From NCBI RefSeq assembly GCF_029439455.1, contig NZ_JAQFVG010000248.1, forward strand, positions 133,244 through 197,243: 64,000 bases of DNA, read 5' to 3'. This DNA comes from Caballeronia sp. BR00000012568055. GTDB lineage: Bacteria; Pseudomonadota; Gammaproteobacteria; Burkholderiales; Burkholderiaceae. The notes beneath the pieces were generated by a model. It searched no databases and was not told the DNA's origin. It worked only from the letters and a program-made list of their open reading frames with translations. Shown one piece after another: positions 34,646 through 43,854 of the stretch (position 1 is its first letter; each line of letters begins with the position of its first letter). The translations under genes were made by a program, and so were the position numbers.

Positions 34646-36745
34646 ATGCGAGTGATTTATCAGAACGAGGTCGCGGAATGCGGCTATGCCTGTCTGGCGA
34701 TGGTGCTGTCGCATCTCGGACGCGCCACGGAAGTCCGCGAACTGTCCGGCTACAAGCCGATATCCGCGAACGGTCTTACCTTGATGGACCTTTATGATGT
34801 CGCCGTCGATTTCGGCTTGGCCGTGCAAGCATATCGATTCGATCCTTCGGACCTCTCATCAGTCAAGAAAGGCTCCATTCTTCATTTCGGCGGCGCGCAT
34901 TTCGTCGTGTTCGAGTCGCAGGGGCGCGGTTATGTACGCGTGATCGACCCCGCGACGGGACGCCGCCGCATTTCCATCGATACGTTCATGACCGCCGTAT
35001 CGGGCTTTCTGCTCGAATTCGCACCGACCGCCGCGATGCCGCGCATTCGCGCGAAATCGCGCGTGCCTGCGGCGCTTAAGCGCGTGAAAGCCGCTTATCC
35101 GATGCTCGGCGCGCAAATGGCGAAGGTGCTGTTCGTTGCGCTCGGTTGCGAGTTCGCCGTGCTCGCCGCGCCTTATTTCGGCAACCTGACTTTGGACTAC
35201 GTGGTCGCCGCAGATAATCCGAATCTGCTGAACCTGCTCGTCATCACCTTCGCAAGCATTTTCGTGCTCGGCGCGGCGAGCGAATACGCGCGGCGTTATC
35301 TGACCGAACTCTTGTTCACGCTGGTTCAGAATCGCGCAACGGAAGGGCTGTTCGCGCATATGCTGCGCAATCCGGTGTCGTGGTTCGAAAAGCGCCACGT
35401 CGGCGATGTCTTCGCGCGCGTGCGGGCGCAAGAGGAAATCAGCGTATTCGCCACGCGCACCACGGTTTCCTTCTACGTCGATCTCGCGGTCGGCACGCTG
35501 GCGCTCGCGCTGATGCTCGTGCAAAGCCCGCGCCTTACCGCCATCGCGTTGCTCATTTTTGGGCTGTATATCGCGCTTGCGCTGGGCATGTTCAGATCAA
35601 TGCGCGACACCCACGCGCTCGTGCTCGAAACCTCGACCCGTTGCGACGACTCGCTGATCGAAACTATTCGCGCCGCATCGCTGATCAAGCTGGCGCAGGG
35701 CGAGCTTCGGCGGACCGCGCTGTTTATGGTGACGTTCAAGGAACGCGCAGCGGCCATGTTGGCGAGCCATCGTCTGGATAGCCGACGCCGCGCGCTGCTC
35801 AAGCTGGTCGAATATGCGGACACTATCGTCATTACGTGGATGGCGGCGCGGCTGATGCTCGGCGGCGTCGTTTCCGTCGGCGTGTTCTATTCGTTTCTGA
35901 TCTACAAATCTTTGATGTCCGAACGATTCGCCCATGTAATCGACGCGGCGTTTCAATACTTCATGCTGAGCGTGCCGGTCGCGCGCGTGGACGATATCGC
36001 CACGGCAGAGAACGAGCCTTATACGCCGCTGGCCGACACGCAGCGCGCGAGCGAAGTCCGGCAGTTCGAGCGTATCGAAGTGCGTGACGTGAGCTTCAGT
36101 TACGGCGTTTCGGATCAGCCGGTGCTCAGGCATCTCGACTTCGACCTTCGCCGGGGCGACAAGATCGTGATCACCGGACCTTCGGGAAGCGGCAAATCGA
36201 CCATGTTCAAATTGCTGTCGGCTGCCGAGCCTTTACAGCACGGACAGATCACGCTCAACGGCATTGCATGGAGCAATCTGACGGTCGATGAAATCCGCCG
36301 GCATGCCGCGCATATGCGGCAGGGCGACATCATCCTGCATGGTTCGATCGCCGACAACATCACGCTTTTCGCCGGGCGGCAGGACGACGAGCGCATTCAC
36401 CGTCTGCTCGGCGATGTGGGCTTGCTGGACGACATCATGCGTTTGCCGATGCGAACGCGCACGGTCATCAGCGACACCATCGCGAATATTTCGGCGGGGC
36501 AGCGGCAGCGCTTGCTGTTGGCGCGCGCCTTATATCAGGATCGCGAAATATTGATGCTCGACGAACCGACGTCGAATCTCGATCCAGCGTCCGTGCAGCG
36601 GATCGCCGCGTTGCTGCGCGGGTTGGATCGCACGGTCGTGGTGATTACACATGATATGTCGCTGGCGGCGGCGTTTGAGCATCGATATGAGTTTGTGGAT
36701 GGCGCACTCAAGCGTGCGCACGCCGTGGAAGCCGAGCATGTCTGA
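34646..36745 (+). CDS. C39-peptidase-containing ABC peptide exporter
   Basis: The 699-residue protein has an N-terminal C39 peptidase domain with all catalytic elements: Gln6, Cys12 (ECGYAC), His85 (GGAHFVVFE) and Asp101 (VIDPATG). A membrane domain follows (about 150-450), then an ATPase with Walker A GPSGSGKST at 511-519, signature ISAGQRQRLLLARAL (614-628), Walker B LMLDEP (636-641) and the switch His in THDMS. It should remove the double-glycine leader while exporting the peptide. It starts one base after the adaptor stop. Related to CvaB/MchF exporters. Confidence 0.93.
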   Translation: MRVIYQNEVAECGYACLAMVLSHLGRATEVRELSGYKPISANGLTLMDLYDVAVDFGLAVQAYRFDPSDLSSVKKGSILHFGGAHFVVFESQGRGYVRVIDPATGRRRISIDTFMTAVSGFLLEFAPTAAMPRIRAKSRVPAALKRVKAAYPMLGAQMAKVLFVALGCEFAVLAAPYFGNLTLDYVVAADNPNLLNLLVITFASIFVLGAASEYARRYLTELLFTLVQNRATEGLFAHMLRNPVSWFEKRHVGDVFARVRAQEEISVFATRTTVSFYVDLAVGTLALALMLVQSPRLTAIALLIFGLYIALALGMFRSMRDTHALVLETSTRCDDSLIETIRAASLIKLAQGELRRTALFMVTFKERAAAMLASHRLDSRRRALLKLVEYADTIVITWMAARLMLGGVVSVGVFYSFLIYKSLMSERFAHVIDAAFQYFMLSVPVARVDDIATAENEPYTPLADTQRASEVRQFERIEVRDVSFSYGVSDQPVLRHLDFDLRRGDKIVITGPSGSGKSTMFKLLSAAEPLQHGQITLNGIAWSNLTVDEIRRHAAHMRQGDIILHGSIADNITLFAGRQDDERIHRLLGDVGLLDDIMRLPMRTRTVISDTIANISAGQRQRLLLARALYQDREILMLDEPTSNLDPASVQRIAALLRGLDRTVVVITHDMSLAAAFEHRYEFVDGALKRAHAVEAEHV

Positions 36746-38096
36746 TCGGTTTTTGATGTGCTGCGTGACCCTGATGTGCCTGTCGTATTCCGCCTATTCA
36801 CAGGCAGACGATCTGACGACCATTGTCGCCCGCGCGCTCGATCGCGATGCGGAACTCGCGCAGGCACGCGCCGCCGACGTCGCTGCGCGTCAGGCCATTC
36901 CCATCGCGCGGGCGGCATTGTTACCGCAAGTCTCGGGCGGTTGGGGGCGCGGCTATAACGAAATCAAAACGGACGGCTTTCCGAACCAACATTACTGGCA
37001 AAGCGGCTGGACCGTGCAGGCCACGCAACCGCTGTTCGACTGGAGCAAATGGACGGCTTATCAGCAAGCAGATTACATCGCCGCACAAGGCACGGTTGCG
37101 CTGGCACGCGCACGACAATCGGCCATGCTGAAAGCCGTGCGCGCCTATTTCGATGAACTCGCCGCCGAAGACGAACTCACGCGTACTACTGACTATCTCG
37201 CCGCCATCGACAATCAGCGCGAACAAGTACGCCGAAAGCGCGCAGCCGGTGAAGCGACGCTGATCGATCAGCGCGATGTCGAAGTTACGCGCGAGCAGGC
37301 GCAGATTCAGCAAGCCGATGCACAGCAGGACTTGGCGCTCAAACGTCGAATGGTCGAGCAGATCAGCGGCACGGCCTTCGCGACGCTCGCTTCCTTGCCC
37401 GCCGTCATGCCGTTGCCGCGCCTGAATCCCGACAATCCGGACGCGTGGAGCGATCAGGCGCGCGCAAGTGGCTACGACGTTCAGGCGAAGCAACTGGAAC
37501 TGGAAATCGCGCGGATGGAATCGAAGAAAGCGCGCGCGGCGCATTATCCGGTCGTCGCGTTGACGGGCAGTTATACGCCGGCGGGCGCGGCATCGGGATA
37601 TGCGCGTCCGACCACCACGACCACGGCCATGCTTCAGATCACGATCCCGCTCTATTCGGGCGGCGAGGTGCAGGCGCGTCTCAAGCAGACGCTCGCGCTC
37701 GAAGACAGCGCGCAACAGAGCGTGGAAGCCGCGTCGATGAAGGCCGAAGCGAGCGCGCGCGAGAACTACGCGCAGTACTTCAAAGCGCGCGTGCGTGCGG
37801 ATTCGCTGGCGCGTCTGCTCGGCACATCGCGCGATGCGCTTGCCGCGACTCAGCAAGGTTTGATCGTCGGCAGCCGCACACAGGTGGACGTGTTGCGCGC
37901 CATCGACATGGTCGATACCACGCGCCGCGATCTCACGCGCTCACGCTACGAAGCCATCGTCGCGCTGCTGCAATTGAAGGCGGACGCGGCATCGCTCGAT
38001 TGGGAAGATATTCAGCAGGCCAACGCTTTGCTGAGCGATGCTAAGCTTCGCGCTGGCCTTTCTGAACAGCACGCACCACACGCGCTAGCGCCTTGA
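36738..38096 (+). CDS. TolC-type outer-membrane channel
   Basis: The 452-residue protein has a signal peptide (CCVTLMCLSYSAYSQA) and the repeated outer-membrane efflux layout: long helical segments with a ARQAIPIARAALLPQVSGGW motif near residue 60 and its repeat in the second half (KKARAAHYPVVALTGSY). It overlaps the exporter stop by 8 bp; the frame entering from further upstream lies inside the exporter gene. It completes a dedicated one-operon type I secretion route. Its 3' end overlaps the convergent TetR gene by 56 bp. Confidence 0.92.
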   Translation: MSDRFLMCCVTLMCLSYSAYSQADDLTTIVARALDRDAELAQARAADVAARQAIPIARAALLPQVSGGWGRGYNEIKTDGFPNQHYWQSGWTVQATQPLFDWSKWTAYQQADYIAAQGTVALARARQSAMLKAVRAYFDELAAEDELTRTTDYLAAIDNQREQVRRKRAAGEATLIDQRDVEVTREQAQIQQADAQQDLALKRRMVEQISGTAFATLASLPAVMPLPRLNPDNPDAWSDQARASGYDVQAKQLELEIARMESKKARAAHYPVVALTGSYTPAGAASGYARPTTTTTAMLQITIPLYSGGEVQARLKQTLALEDSAQQSVEAASMKAEASARENYAQYFKARVRADSLARLLGTSRDALAATQQGLIVGSRTQVDVLRAIDMVDTTRRDLTRSRYEAIVALLQLKADAASLDWEDIQQANALLSDAKLRAGLSEQHAPHALAP

Positions 38097-38616
38097 GCGA
38101 ATCGGCGGGCGAGTCGGCGAATTGCGCGGCGACAATCGCGCCATCGACGGCGAGTGCGAGCGCTTGTGCATCCGCTTTCGCCGTGCGCTGGCCCGGCATC
38201 AGCGCGCGAATCGCCAGCGTCATATCGCGTTTATGGCGACGTGAAATATCGACCGCTTGCGGTAGCGTTCCACCGACTTCCACCACCGAATTGATAAACG
38301 CGCATCCGCGATACACGTCGGTGCCGAACCATTCGGCCAGCGCGGGCACGAGCGCATTCAGCGTGCCGCCGTGCCGCGCGAGCGCATCGCGAAACCACGT
38401 AATCCAGTTGTCGTGCCGATAGTCGAGAAACGCGACGATCAGATCGTCCTTGCTCGGAAAGTAGCGATAAAACGTCTTCTTCGCGACACCGGATTCCGCA
38501 ATCACACGATCGATACCGGTCGCGCGTATGCCATCGCGATAGAAGAGATCGTGCGCCGTTTTGAGAATGCGCGCGTCGGGCGCGGACTCGTCGGCAGAGG
38601 CATCTAAGGTATTCAT
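38041..38616 (-). CDS. TetR/AcrR-family repressor
   Basis: The 191-residue protein has the TetR N-terminal helix-turn-helix (ILKTAHDLFYRDGIRATGID through AKKTFYRYFPSKDDLI) and a helical ligand-binding domain with CAFINSVVEVGG, a pattern of the TetR C-terminal TFR family. It is divergent from the DUF1348 gene, and two operator-like palindromes lie between them, so it probably represses both. The effector is unknown. Its 3' end overlaps that of the TolC-type gene on the other strand. Confidence 0.92.
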   Translation of the reverse strand: MNTLDASADESAPDARILKTAHDLFYRDGIRATGIDRVIAESGVAKKTFYRYFPSKDDLIVAFLDYRHDNWITWFRDALARHGGTLNALVPALAEWFGTDVYRGCAFINSVVEVGGTLPQAVDISRRHKRDMTLAIRALMPGQRTAKADAQALALAVDGAIVAAQFADSPADSLKALARVVRAVQKGQREA

Positions 38617-38626
38617 GCAATCGGTT

Positions 38627-38684
38627 GTAGACAGGTCTGTCTACCTGCGCTAGAGTTCGATCAAGGTAGACAGACCTGTCTACC
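38627..38684. promoter_or_regulatory. Twin TetR operator palindromes
   Basis: GTAGACAG, two bases, CTGTCTAC occurs at 38627-38644 and again at 38666-38683 (the second extended by GG/CC on both sides). Arms are perfect in both copies and centres are 39 bp apart. They lie between the TetR start (38616) and the DUF1348 start (38709), the expected operator position. Confidence 0.9.
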
Positions 38685-38708
38685 CAGCTAAGAACAGGAG
38701 CCGAAAGC

Positions 38709-39176
38709 ATGGAAAGCAAACCGCCGTTCCCGCCGTTCGATGCCGAAACCGCCGCGCAGAAAGTGCGTCTTGCCGAAGACGGCTGGAATACGCGCGATCC
38801 AAAGCGCGTCGCGTTGGCGTACAGCGAAGACACGCACTGGCGCAATCGATCGGAATTCGTCAACGGCCGCGCGGAAGTGGAAGCGTTTCTGACGCGCAAG
38901 TGGATCCGCGAAATCGACTATCGGTTGATCAAGGAATTGTGGGCGTTCACGGGCGATCGCATTGCCGTGCGCTTTGCCTACGAATGGCACGACGATTCGA
39001 ATAACTGGTTCCGCAGCTATGGCAACGAGAACTGGCATTTCAACGAAGCAGGGCTGATGGTGCATCGCCATGCGTCGATCAATGATTTGCCGATCAAAGA
39101 GGCGGATCGCAAATATCATTGGCCGCTGGGCCGCCGTCCCGACGATCATCCGGGACTCAGCGACCTCGGGCTCTGA
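38709..39176 (+). CDS. DUF1348 / NTF2-like protein
   Basis: The 155-residue protein matches the DUF1348 family of NTF2-like cone folds: [39 protein letters not shown], and [26 protein letters not shown]. Length is typical. Function is unassigned; small-molecule binding or turnover is likely for the fold. CAGGAG precedes the ATG. Control by the divergent TetR protein through the twin palindromes is strongly suggested, so it may detoxify or process the TetR effector. Confidence 0.88.
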   Translation: MESKPPFPPFDAETAAQKVRLAEDGWNTRDPKRVALAYSEDTHWRNRSEFVNGRAEVEAFLTRKWIREIDYRLIKELWAFTGDRIAVRFAYEWHDDSNNWFRSYGNENWHFNEAGLMVHRHASINDLPIKEADRKYHWPLGRRPDDHPGLSDLGL

Positions 39177-39177
39177 A

Positions 39178-40200
39178 CTACAGATTGCGGCTGCGCCTGA
39201 ATGCCCACCAACCGGCCAGCGCGGTAAAGCTCGCGACGATCACCACCAGCAGCCAGAAGCCGTGGTGATTTTCCGCGAGCGGAATCCCGCCCACGTTCAT
39301 GCCGAAAAAGCCCGCGACGATATTGATTGGCAACGCAAGCACGGTCACCAGCGTCAGCGTAAACAGCGTGCGATTGCTTTGTTCGTCCATGCGCGTGGCG
39401 ACTTCTTCCTGCAACAGCTTGATCCGTTCGACGAGTCCGGCGAGATCGTTGAGCACGAGCGAAAACTCTTCGGTCGCGTCGCGTAAGTCCTGAATATCGT
39501 GCGAATGCAGCCAGCGCGGCGGCCGCGCCAGCAGTCGAAATACCGAGCCGGGTTCGGGCGCGAGCAGTCGTTGCAGACGCACCAGCACGCGTCGCAGCGC
39601 GCCGAGATCGGAACGGCTGGCGGGCGCGCGCATCGAAAGGAAACGATCTTCGATTCCATCCACTTCCACGCTCGTACGCCGCACGATCTGCACGAGTAAA
39701 TCGGCCTGATCGCGCAGCAAATGCGCGAGCAGTTCGGCGGGCGAGCGGAACACTTCGCCGCGCCGCACGGATTCACGCAAGGAATCGACCGAACGCAGCG
39801 GCTTCATGCGCGCCGTGACAATCACTTTTTGATGCGTGTAGACGAACAGCGTGGCGATTTCGGCGGGCGTCAGCTCGAAATTGAACATCACGTCGTTGAT
39901 GACGGCGATCAGCGCGCCTTCCTGATGCTCGAGGCGCGTGGAGTGCGAGCCGTCGTGCATGGTGTCGAAGAACGCGTCCGGGAGCCCTAAGCGCGAGCGC
40001 ATCCATCGTTCGCAGGCGCTGTTGGCGAGATCGAAGTGCAGCCAGAGGAATTCGCGGGTGGTGTCGTCGCGCGCGAGCCATTCGCTGGCGGCTTCTGAAT
40101 CGACCGGCTCGCCGGGCTGATCGACATGAAAGCGAAAGCCGCAGACGAGGCCGGAGAAATCGGAGCCGTAAGGTGGTCTTTGCAGGGTAGCGGGATTCAT
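39178..40200 (-). CDS. zntB: Zinc transporter ZntB (CorA superfamily)
   Basis: The 340-residue protein has a large cytoplasmic N-domain, long helices (residues 180-275) and two C-terminal transmembrane helices separated by GMNVGGIP, the ZntB-type signature that replaces the CorA GMNFxxMPE. It transports Zn2+ across the inner membrane. The stop lies one base from the convergent DUF1348 stop. No operon partner. Confidence 0.93.
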   Translation of the reverse strand: MNPATLQRPPYGSDFSGLVCGFRFHVDQPGEPVDSEAASEWLARDDTTREFLWLHFDLANSACERWMRSRLGLPDAFFDTMHDGSHSTRLEHQEGALIAVINDVMFNFELTPAEIATLFVYTHQKVIVTARMKPLRSVDSLRESVRRGEVFRSPAELLAHLLRDQADLLVQIVRRTSVEVDGIEDRFLSMRAPASRSDLGALRRVLVRLQRLLAPEPGSVFRLLARPPRWLHSHDIQDLRDATEEFSLVLNDLAGLVERIKLLQEEVATRMDEQSNRTLFTLTLVTVLALPINIVAGFFGMNVGGIPLAENHHGFWLLVVIVASFTALAGWWAFRRSRNL

Positions 40201-40429
40201 GCGGGCTTTGATTGCGTTAGAACGTGCGATTCAGCCGGTAGTGTGCCATTTGATGCGATCGGTTCGGGACTGTTTGCGCGCCTCGGGCGATGAAACGATG
40301 CCGGACGTCATCGCTCTAATGGCAAATATGGCTGACATATTGGCGTCGTAACATAGCGCGATGCAAGAAGGGCGCAAAAGCGGTGTAAGTTTCGCCGCTG
40401 TCTGAACCAAACCTCACGGGGAGAAGGCA

Positions 40430-40771
40430 GTGGAAGAGCGGGACGATCTGGATGGCGCGACGCAAACCACGCAGGCGGGATTGATTCGTCTGGCATCGGT
40501 GATGGCGGGCATGGTGCGCGAAGGCGCGATCGATACGCGCTTCGGCGGCAAGCTGCTCAGGCGGCTGGAAAAGGAGGCGCGGCGTATGGTGGATCGCGGT
40601 CCCGGGCCGCTGAACGAGGCGGAGCAGGATGCGCTGTTCGCCGCCATCGGCGAGTTCGATCTCGCCTTGCGCCAGCGCGATGCCGCCTTGCTGGTCGAAG
40701 CCAACGCCCGTCTGCGCGATGCCGAAACGCCCGCGCCCAAGCCACGCAAAAAGAAAGACGAACAGGAATAG
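40430..40771 (+). CDS. Conserved hypothetical helical protein (113 aa)
   Basis: The product starts at a GTG with GGGGAGAAGG just upstream. It is charged and mostly helical (RLASVMAGMVREGAIDTRFGGKLLRRLEKEARRM), with a Lys-rich tail (KPRKKKDEQE). No signal peptide or known motif was recognised. It precedes a single-domain response regulator by about 12 bp and may share its transcript. Confidence 0.65.
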   Translation: MEERDDLDGATQTTQAGLIRLASVMAGMVREGAIDTRFGGKLLRRLEKEARRMVDRGPGPLNEAEQDALFAAIGEFDLALRQRDAALLVEANARLRDAETPAPKPRKKKDEQE

Positions 40772-40783
40772 GCAAGCTCAGGC

Positions 40784-41266
40784 GTGAATCGTGCTGTGGC
40801 AATCGGCACACGAATTCGTCCATCGCCCATGTCTCTGTTCACGCATTCCCATCCCTGCGCACTCTGGACGAACCGCAGCGTCGATGTCGATCGCCAGCAA
40901 TGGCGGATTCTCGTCGTCGATGACCACGCACACAGCGCCGAAGCGCTTTCGGCGGCGCTGACATCGGACGGCTACGACACGCGCGTCGCGCTATCCGGCG
41001 TCGATGCGCTCCACGCAGTCGATCACTGGTCGCCGCACATCATCATTCTCGATATCACGATGCCGGAACACGACGGCTTCGCCACGGCGCGCGTATTGCG
41101 GCGGATCGCGCCGACGCGCGACGCGGGGATTATCGCGTTCACGGCGCTGGGCGAGGAGCTTGTCAGAAAGCAGGGACTTAGCGCCGGTTTCGACGGCTAC
41201 TGCCAGAAAGGCAATTCGCCCGATGCGCTCGTCCAACTCATTCAAGGTCTCGTGCGCGTCCACTGA
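40784..41266 (+). CDS. Single-domain response regulator
   Basis: The 160-residue protein is a CheY-like receiver without an output domain. Residue numbers from the GTG at 40784: acidic pair Asp46-Asp47 (LVVDD), phosphoacceptor Asp90 (IIILDITMPEHDG), Thr120 and Lys142 (CQKGNSP). About 40 residues precede the receiver; an ATG at 40829 would give a shorter N-terminus and neither has a strong ribosome site. Its kinase partner is not obvious; the hybrid kinase near 49 kb is one candidate. It acts by protein contact. Confidence 0.85.
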   Translation: MNRAVAIGTRIRPSPMSLFTHSHPCALWTNRSVDVDRQQWRILVVDDHAHSAEALSAALTSDGYDTRVALSGVDALHAVDHWSPHIIILDITMPEHDGFATARVLRRIAPTRDAGIIAFTALGEELVRKQGLSAGFDGYCQKGNSPDALVQLIQGLVRVH

Positions 41267-41590
41267 CAGATAACGTCCGTTTCGACCAGAAAACGCGCCG
41301 TAAAAGCACGTTCGTGCAATAAATAATTGTTCCGTCCCCGCAGAACGATCGTTCTGTTCACATGTTGGTGGCACGCGCGCTGCGCCTTGCCAGTCAAGCC
41401 TCTGCGCCCGAAAAGCACGTTCATGCGGCCAGCGATTGTTGGTATCGGACGAAACTGAATTGAAATATATTGAGATAAAAATTTGATAGTAGGGGTATAC
41501 ACTGCATTCCATCGACGTAGCAGACAGTTTCTCGCAAATCCGCTGCGGCGCTTTCTGATTGAACGTCAAACCGTCTTTGGAGCCTACATC
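41267..41590. other. 324-bp upstream region of the small secreted protein gene
   Basis: No gene is apparent. AT content rises from about 41430 to 41510, where a promoter for the following gene is likely. No specific element can be assigned. Confidence 0.4.
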
Positions 41591-41872
41591 ATGAAACGCA
41601 ATCTTCTCGCTACCCTGCTGATCGCTGCTTCCGCCACCATCGCTGCTCCGGCTTTCGCCAGCGGCTACGGCCCGGCACCGTTCTACAAGCCCGCTGTTGG
41701 CGCACCGACGTCGCAACAAGGCCCGAGCGCACAAGCCATCGCTGCTGAAGAGCAATTGAACGGCGTGAACGCAACGGCTTTCGGTGGTTCGCGTGAATCG
41801 CTGGCGCAGTCGGGCAGCCGCGCGCAAGCATCGAACAGCAACAACGCGCAATCGGTTTTCTTCGGTCACTAA
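41591..41872 (+). CDS. Small secreted protein of unknown function (93 aa)
   Basis: A signal peptide (MKRNLLATLLIAASATIAAP, cleavage near AFA) is followed by a mature part of about 69 residues rich in Ala, Ser, Gln and Asn, ending NAQSVFFGH. No cysteine or known motif. GGAG precedes the ATG at suitable spacing; a longer frame from 41483 adds no plausible sequence. A strong terminator follows. It resembles small periplasmic proteins common in Burkholderiaceae, but no family is assigned. Confidence 0.75.
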   Translation: MKRNLLATLLIAASATIAAPAFASGYGPAPFYKPAVGAPTSQQGPSAQAIAAEEQLNGVNATAFGGSRESLAQSGSRAQASNSNNAQSVFFGH

Positions 41873-41904
41873 GCCGAACGTAGCACGTAGCAAAAAGCAG
41901 TAAA

Positions 41905-41958
41905 AAGCGCCCGGTGACGCAGACTCAAAAGGTCTGCGTTCACCGGGCGCTTCGTTTT
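41905..41958 (+). terminator. Long-stem terminator after the small secreted protein
   Basis: AAGCGCCCGGTGACGCAGAC pairs with 41932-41952 with a single bulged base, giving a stem of about 20 bp, loop near TCAAAAG, followed by TTTTT at 41954-41958. A-rich sequence before the stem gives T residues on the other strand, so it may also end the convergent cheV transcript. Confidence 0.92.
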
Positions 41959-41988
41959 TCAGCTGTTTTTCAGCAGCAGCAAAAACGT

Positions 41989-42945
41989 TCAGGCCGCGCG
42001 CAACGCCCCGCGCATCACATTGGCCAGTTCCGTCGGCTCGAATTTCGATACATAAGCATTCGCGCCAACCTTTCGCACATGCTGCTCATTCGCCGATCCC
42101 GACAGCGACGAGTGAATCACCACCGGAATATGCCGCAGGCCCGCATCGGATTTGATCCGGCGCGTGAGCGTGAACCCGTCCATCTCCGGCATTTCCAGAT
42201 CCGTCAGCACCAGCGCGATGTGATCGGCCACTTCGGTGCCGTCTTTTCTCGTGCGCGCGAGCAGGTCTTCCAGCACTTTCCACGCTTCCTGTCCGGTCTT
42301 GGTCATGACGAAGGGCACGCCCATCGCCGTCAGACTTTGTTCGATCAGCGCGCGCGCCACGCCTGAATCGTCCGCTGCGAGCACGCGTGCGCCCGGCTTC
42401 AGCTTGATACGGCCGGTCGCTTCCTCGCTGATTTCGGTGGTTTGTCCCGGCAGCGTATCGCGCACGATGCGCTCGACATCCAGCACCTGCGCCAGCCGCG
42501 AGCCATCCACATTGCCGTCGATACGCGCGAAGCTCGTCACCGTGCGTCCGCCCGAATGCGATTCCGCCGATAAAACCTGGTTCCACTCCAGCCGCACGAT
42601 ATCGTCCACTTCTTCGACCGCGAAACCCTGCGTGGTGCGCGCGAATTCCGTGACGAGCAGAATCTTCGGACCGTTTTTCGGCCGGCAACCGGTGATGCGC
42701 GCCAGATCGATCACCGGAATGATCTGACCGCGAATATCCGCGACGCCGAGAATTTCCGGCTTCGCGCCCGCGACCGCCGTGATGGCGGGCATCGCCAGGA
42801 TTTCGCGCACCTTGAATACGTTGATGCCGAACAATTCGCGATCTTCCGAACCCGGCGCTTCGCCGAGGCGGAACAACAGCAGTTCGAACATATTGCTGCC
42901 CGCCAGCCGAACTCGCTGCTCGATGTCTTGTTGTGATTGACTCAC
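41989..42945 (-). CDS. cheV: Chemotaxis coupling protein CheV (CheW-REC)
   Basis: The 318-residue protein joins a CheW domain (about 20-165; FGINVFKVREIL, VADIRGQIIPVIDL) to a receiver domain (about 185-318) with the phosphoacceptor in LVLTDLEMPEMDGF and the conserved Lys in YVSKFEP. It links chemoreceptors to CheA and tunes signalling by phosphorylation. The start is a GTG at 42945 with GGAG upstream. It stands alone here, away from a chemotaxis operon. Confidence 0.95.
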   Translation of the reverse strand: MSQSQQDIEQRVRLAGSNMFELLLFRLGEAPGSEDRELFGINVFKVREILAMPAITAVAGAKPEILGVADIRGQIIPVIDLARITGCRPKNGPKILLVTEFARTTQGFAVEEVDDIVRLEWNQVLSAESHSGGRTVTSFARIDGNVDGSRLAQVLDVERIVRDTLPGQTTEISEEATGRIKLKPGARVLAADDSGVARALIEQSLTAMGVPFVMTKTGQEAWKVLEDLLARTRKDGTEVADHIALVLTDLEMPEMDGFTLTRRIKSDAGLRHIPVVIHSSLSGSANEQHVRKVGANAYVSKFEPTELANVMRGALRAA

Positions 42946-43282
42946 GTCCCTGATTCTCCGTCGGCTTGTTTTGTCGATGATGTCGATGAGCGTCGCGGTG
43001 CTGTCACGCGACCGCCCGATCCTTGAATAGCGGCATCGATTGGCAAAACTGAAGACGAAACACCAGGTATGGACTGCATACGGCGTCGCCTATACTTTTT
43101 TCGAATGGTCGGGTTAATGCCGATGAAGGCGTCGCGCGCAAAGCCTTAGTCTGGATGGCGCGGCAGGCATCGCCCGAAGCCATGCGCAAGGTACGTTTTC
43201 CGCAGACAACAAATCAGCACTCGTCGGCCACCGAGCAAAAAAGCAGGCCGACGAATGCGGCAAAGCCAGACGGAGGCGCTCG
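42946..43282. other. 337-bp divergent intergenic region, no gene seen
   Basis: Promoters for cheV (minus) and the CBS-domain gene (plus) should lie here. Short frames on either strand lack ribosome sites and family resemblance. Confidence 0.4.
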
Positions 43283-43726
43283 ATGGCAACAGTCGCACAG
43301 GTTTTGAGCACGAAACCCGATCAGGTGGTTTTCACCATTCCCGCCGAAAGCTCGGTCTACGACGCGATCAAAATGATGGCCGAAAAGCATATCGGCGCGG
43401 TGATCGTCACGCATGGCGAAGAGATCGTCGGGATCGTGACCGAGCGCGATTACGCGCGCAAAGTCGTGCTGATGGATCGCGCGTCGAAACAGACGCCGGT
43501 CAGCGACATCATGACCTCGCACGTGCGCTACGTGCGGCCCGATCAGACCACCGACGACTGCATGGCGCTGATGACCGAAAAGCGCATGCGCCACTTGCCG
43601 GTGATCGACAACGGCAAGCTGATCGGCATGATTTCGATTGGTGACCTGGTGAAGAACATCATCTCGGAGCAGCAGTTCACCATTCAGCAACTCGAGTTGT
43701 ACATTCGCGGCGGCGAGCACACGTAA
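43283..43726 (+). CDS. Tandem CBS-domain protein
   Basis: The 147-residue protein consists of two CBS domains only (TIPAESSVYDAIKMMAEKHIG and the second around VSDIMTSHVRYVRPDQTT, DDCMALMTEKRMRHLPVIDNGKLIGMISIGDLVK). Such stand-alone pairs bind adenosine nucleotides and act as energy sensors. GGAGG lies just before the ATG. No fused effector domain; partner unknown. Confidence 0.93.
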   Translation: MATVAQVLSTKPDQVVFTIPAESSVYDAIKMMAEKHIGAVIVTHGEEIVGIVTERDYARKVVLMDRASKQTPVSDIMTSHVRYVRPDQTTDDCMALMTEKRMRHLPVIDNGKLIGMISIGDLVKNIISEQQFTIQQLELYIRGGEHT

Positions 43727-43854
43727 GCACGCGCTCAAACCTTTCGTAAGCCTTTCGTTATACTCGGCAGAGGCTCGCCGGACGTCACGTGCGCATCCCG
43801 ATGCACGGCGTCCGGCGCGTTCGCGTACTTTTACGCGACAAGGAGCATATGCCG

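Noticed and set aside
43004..43311. Short minus-strand frames between cheV and the CBS gene
   Set aside because: No ribosome sites, no recognisable motifs, and they overlap the CBS gene start.
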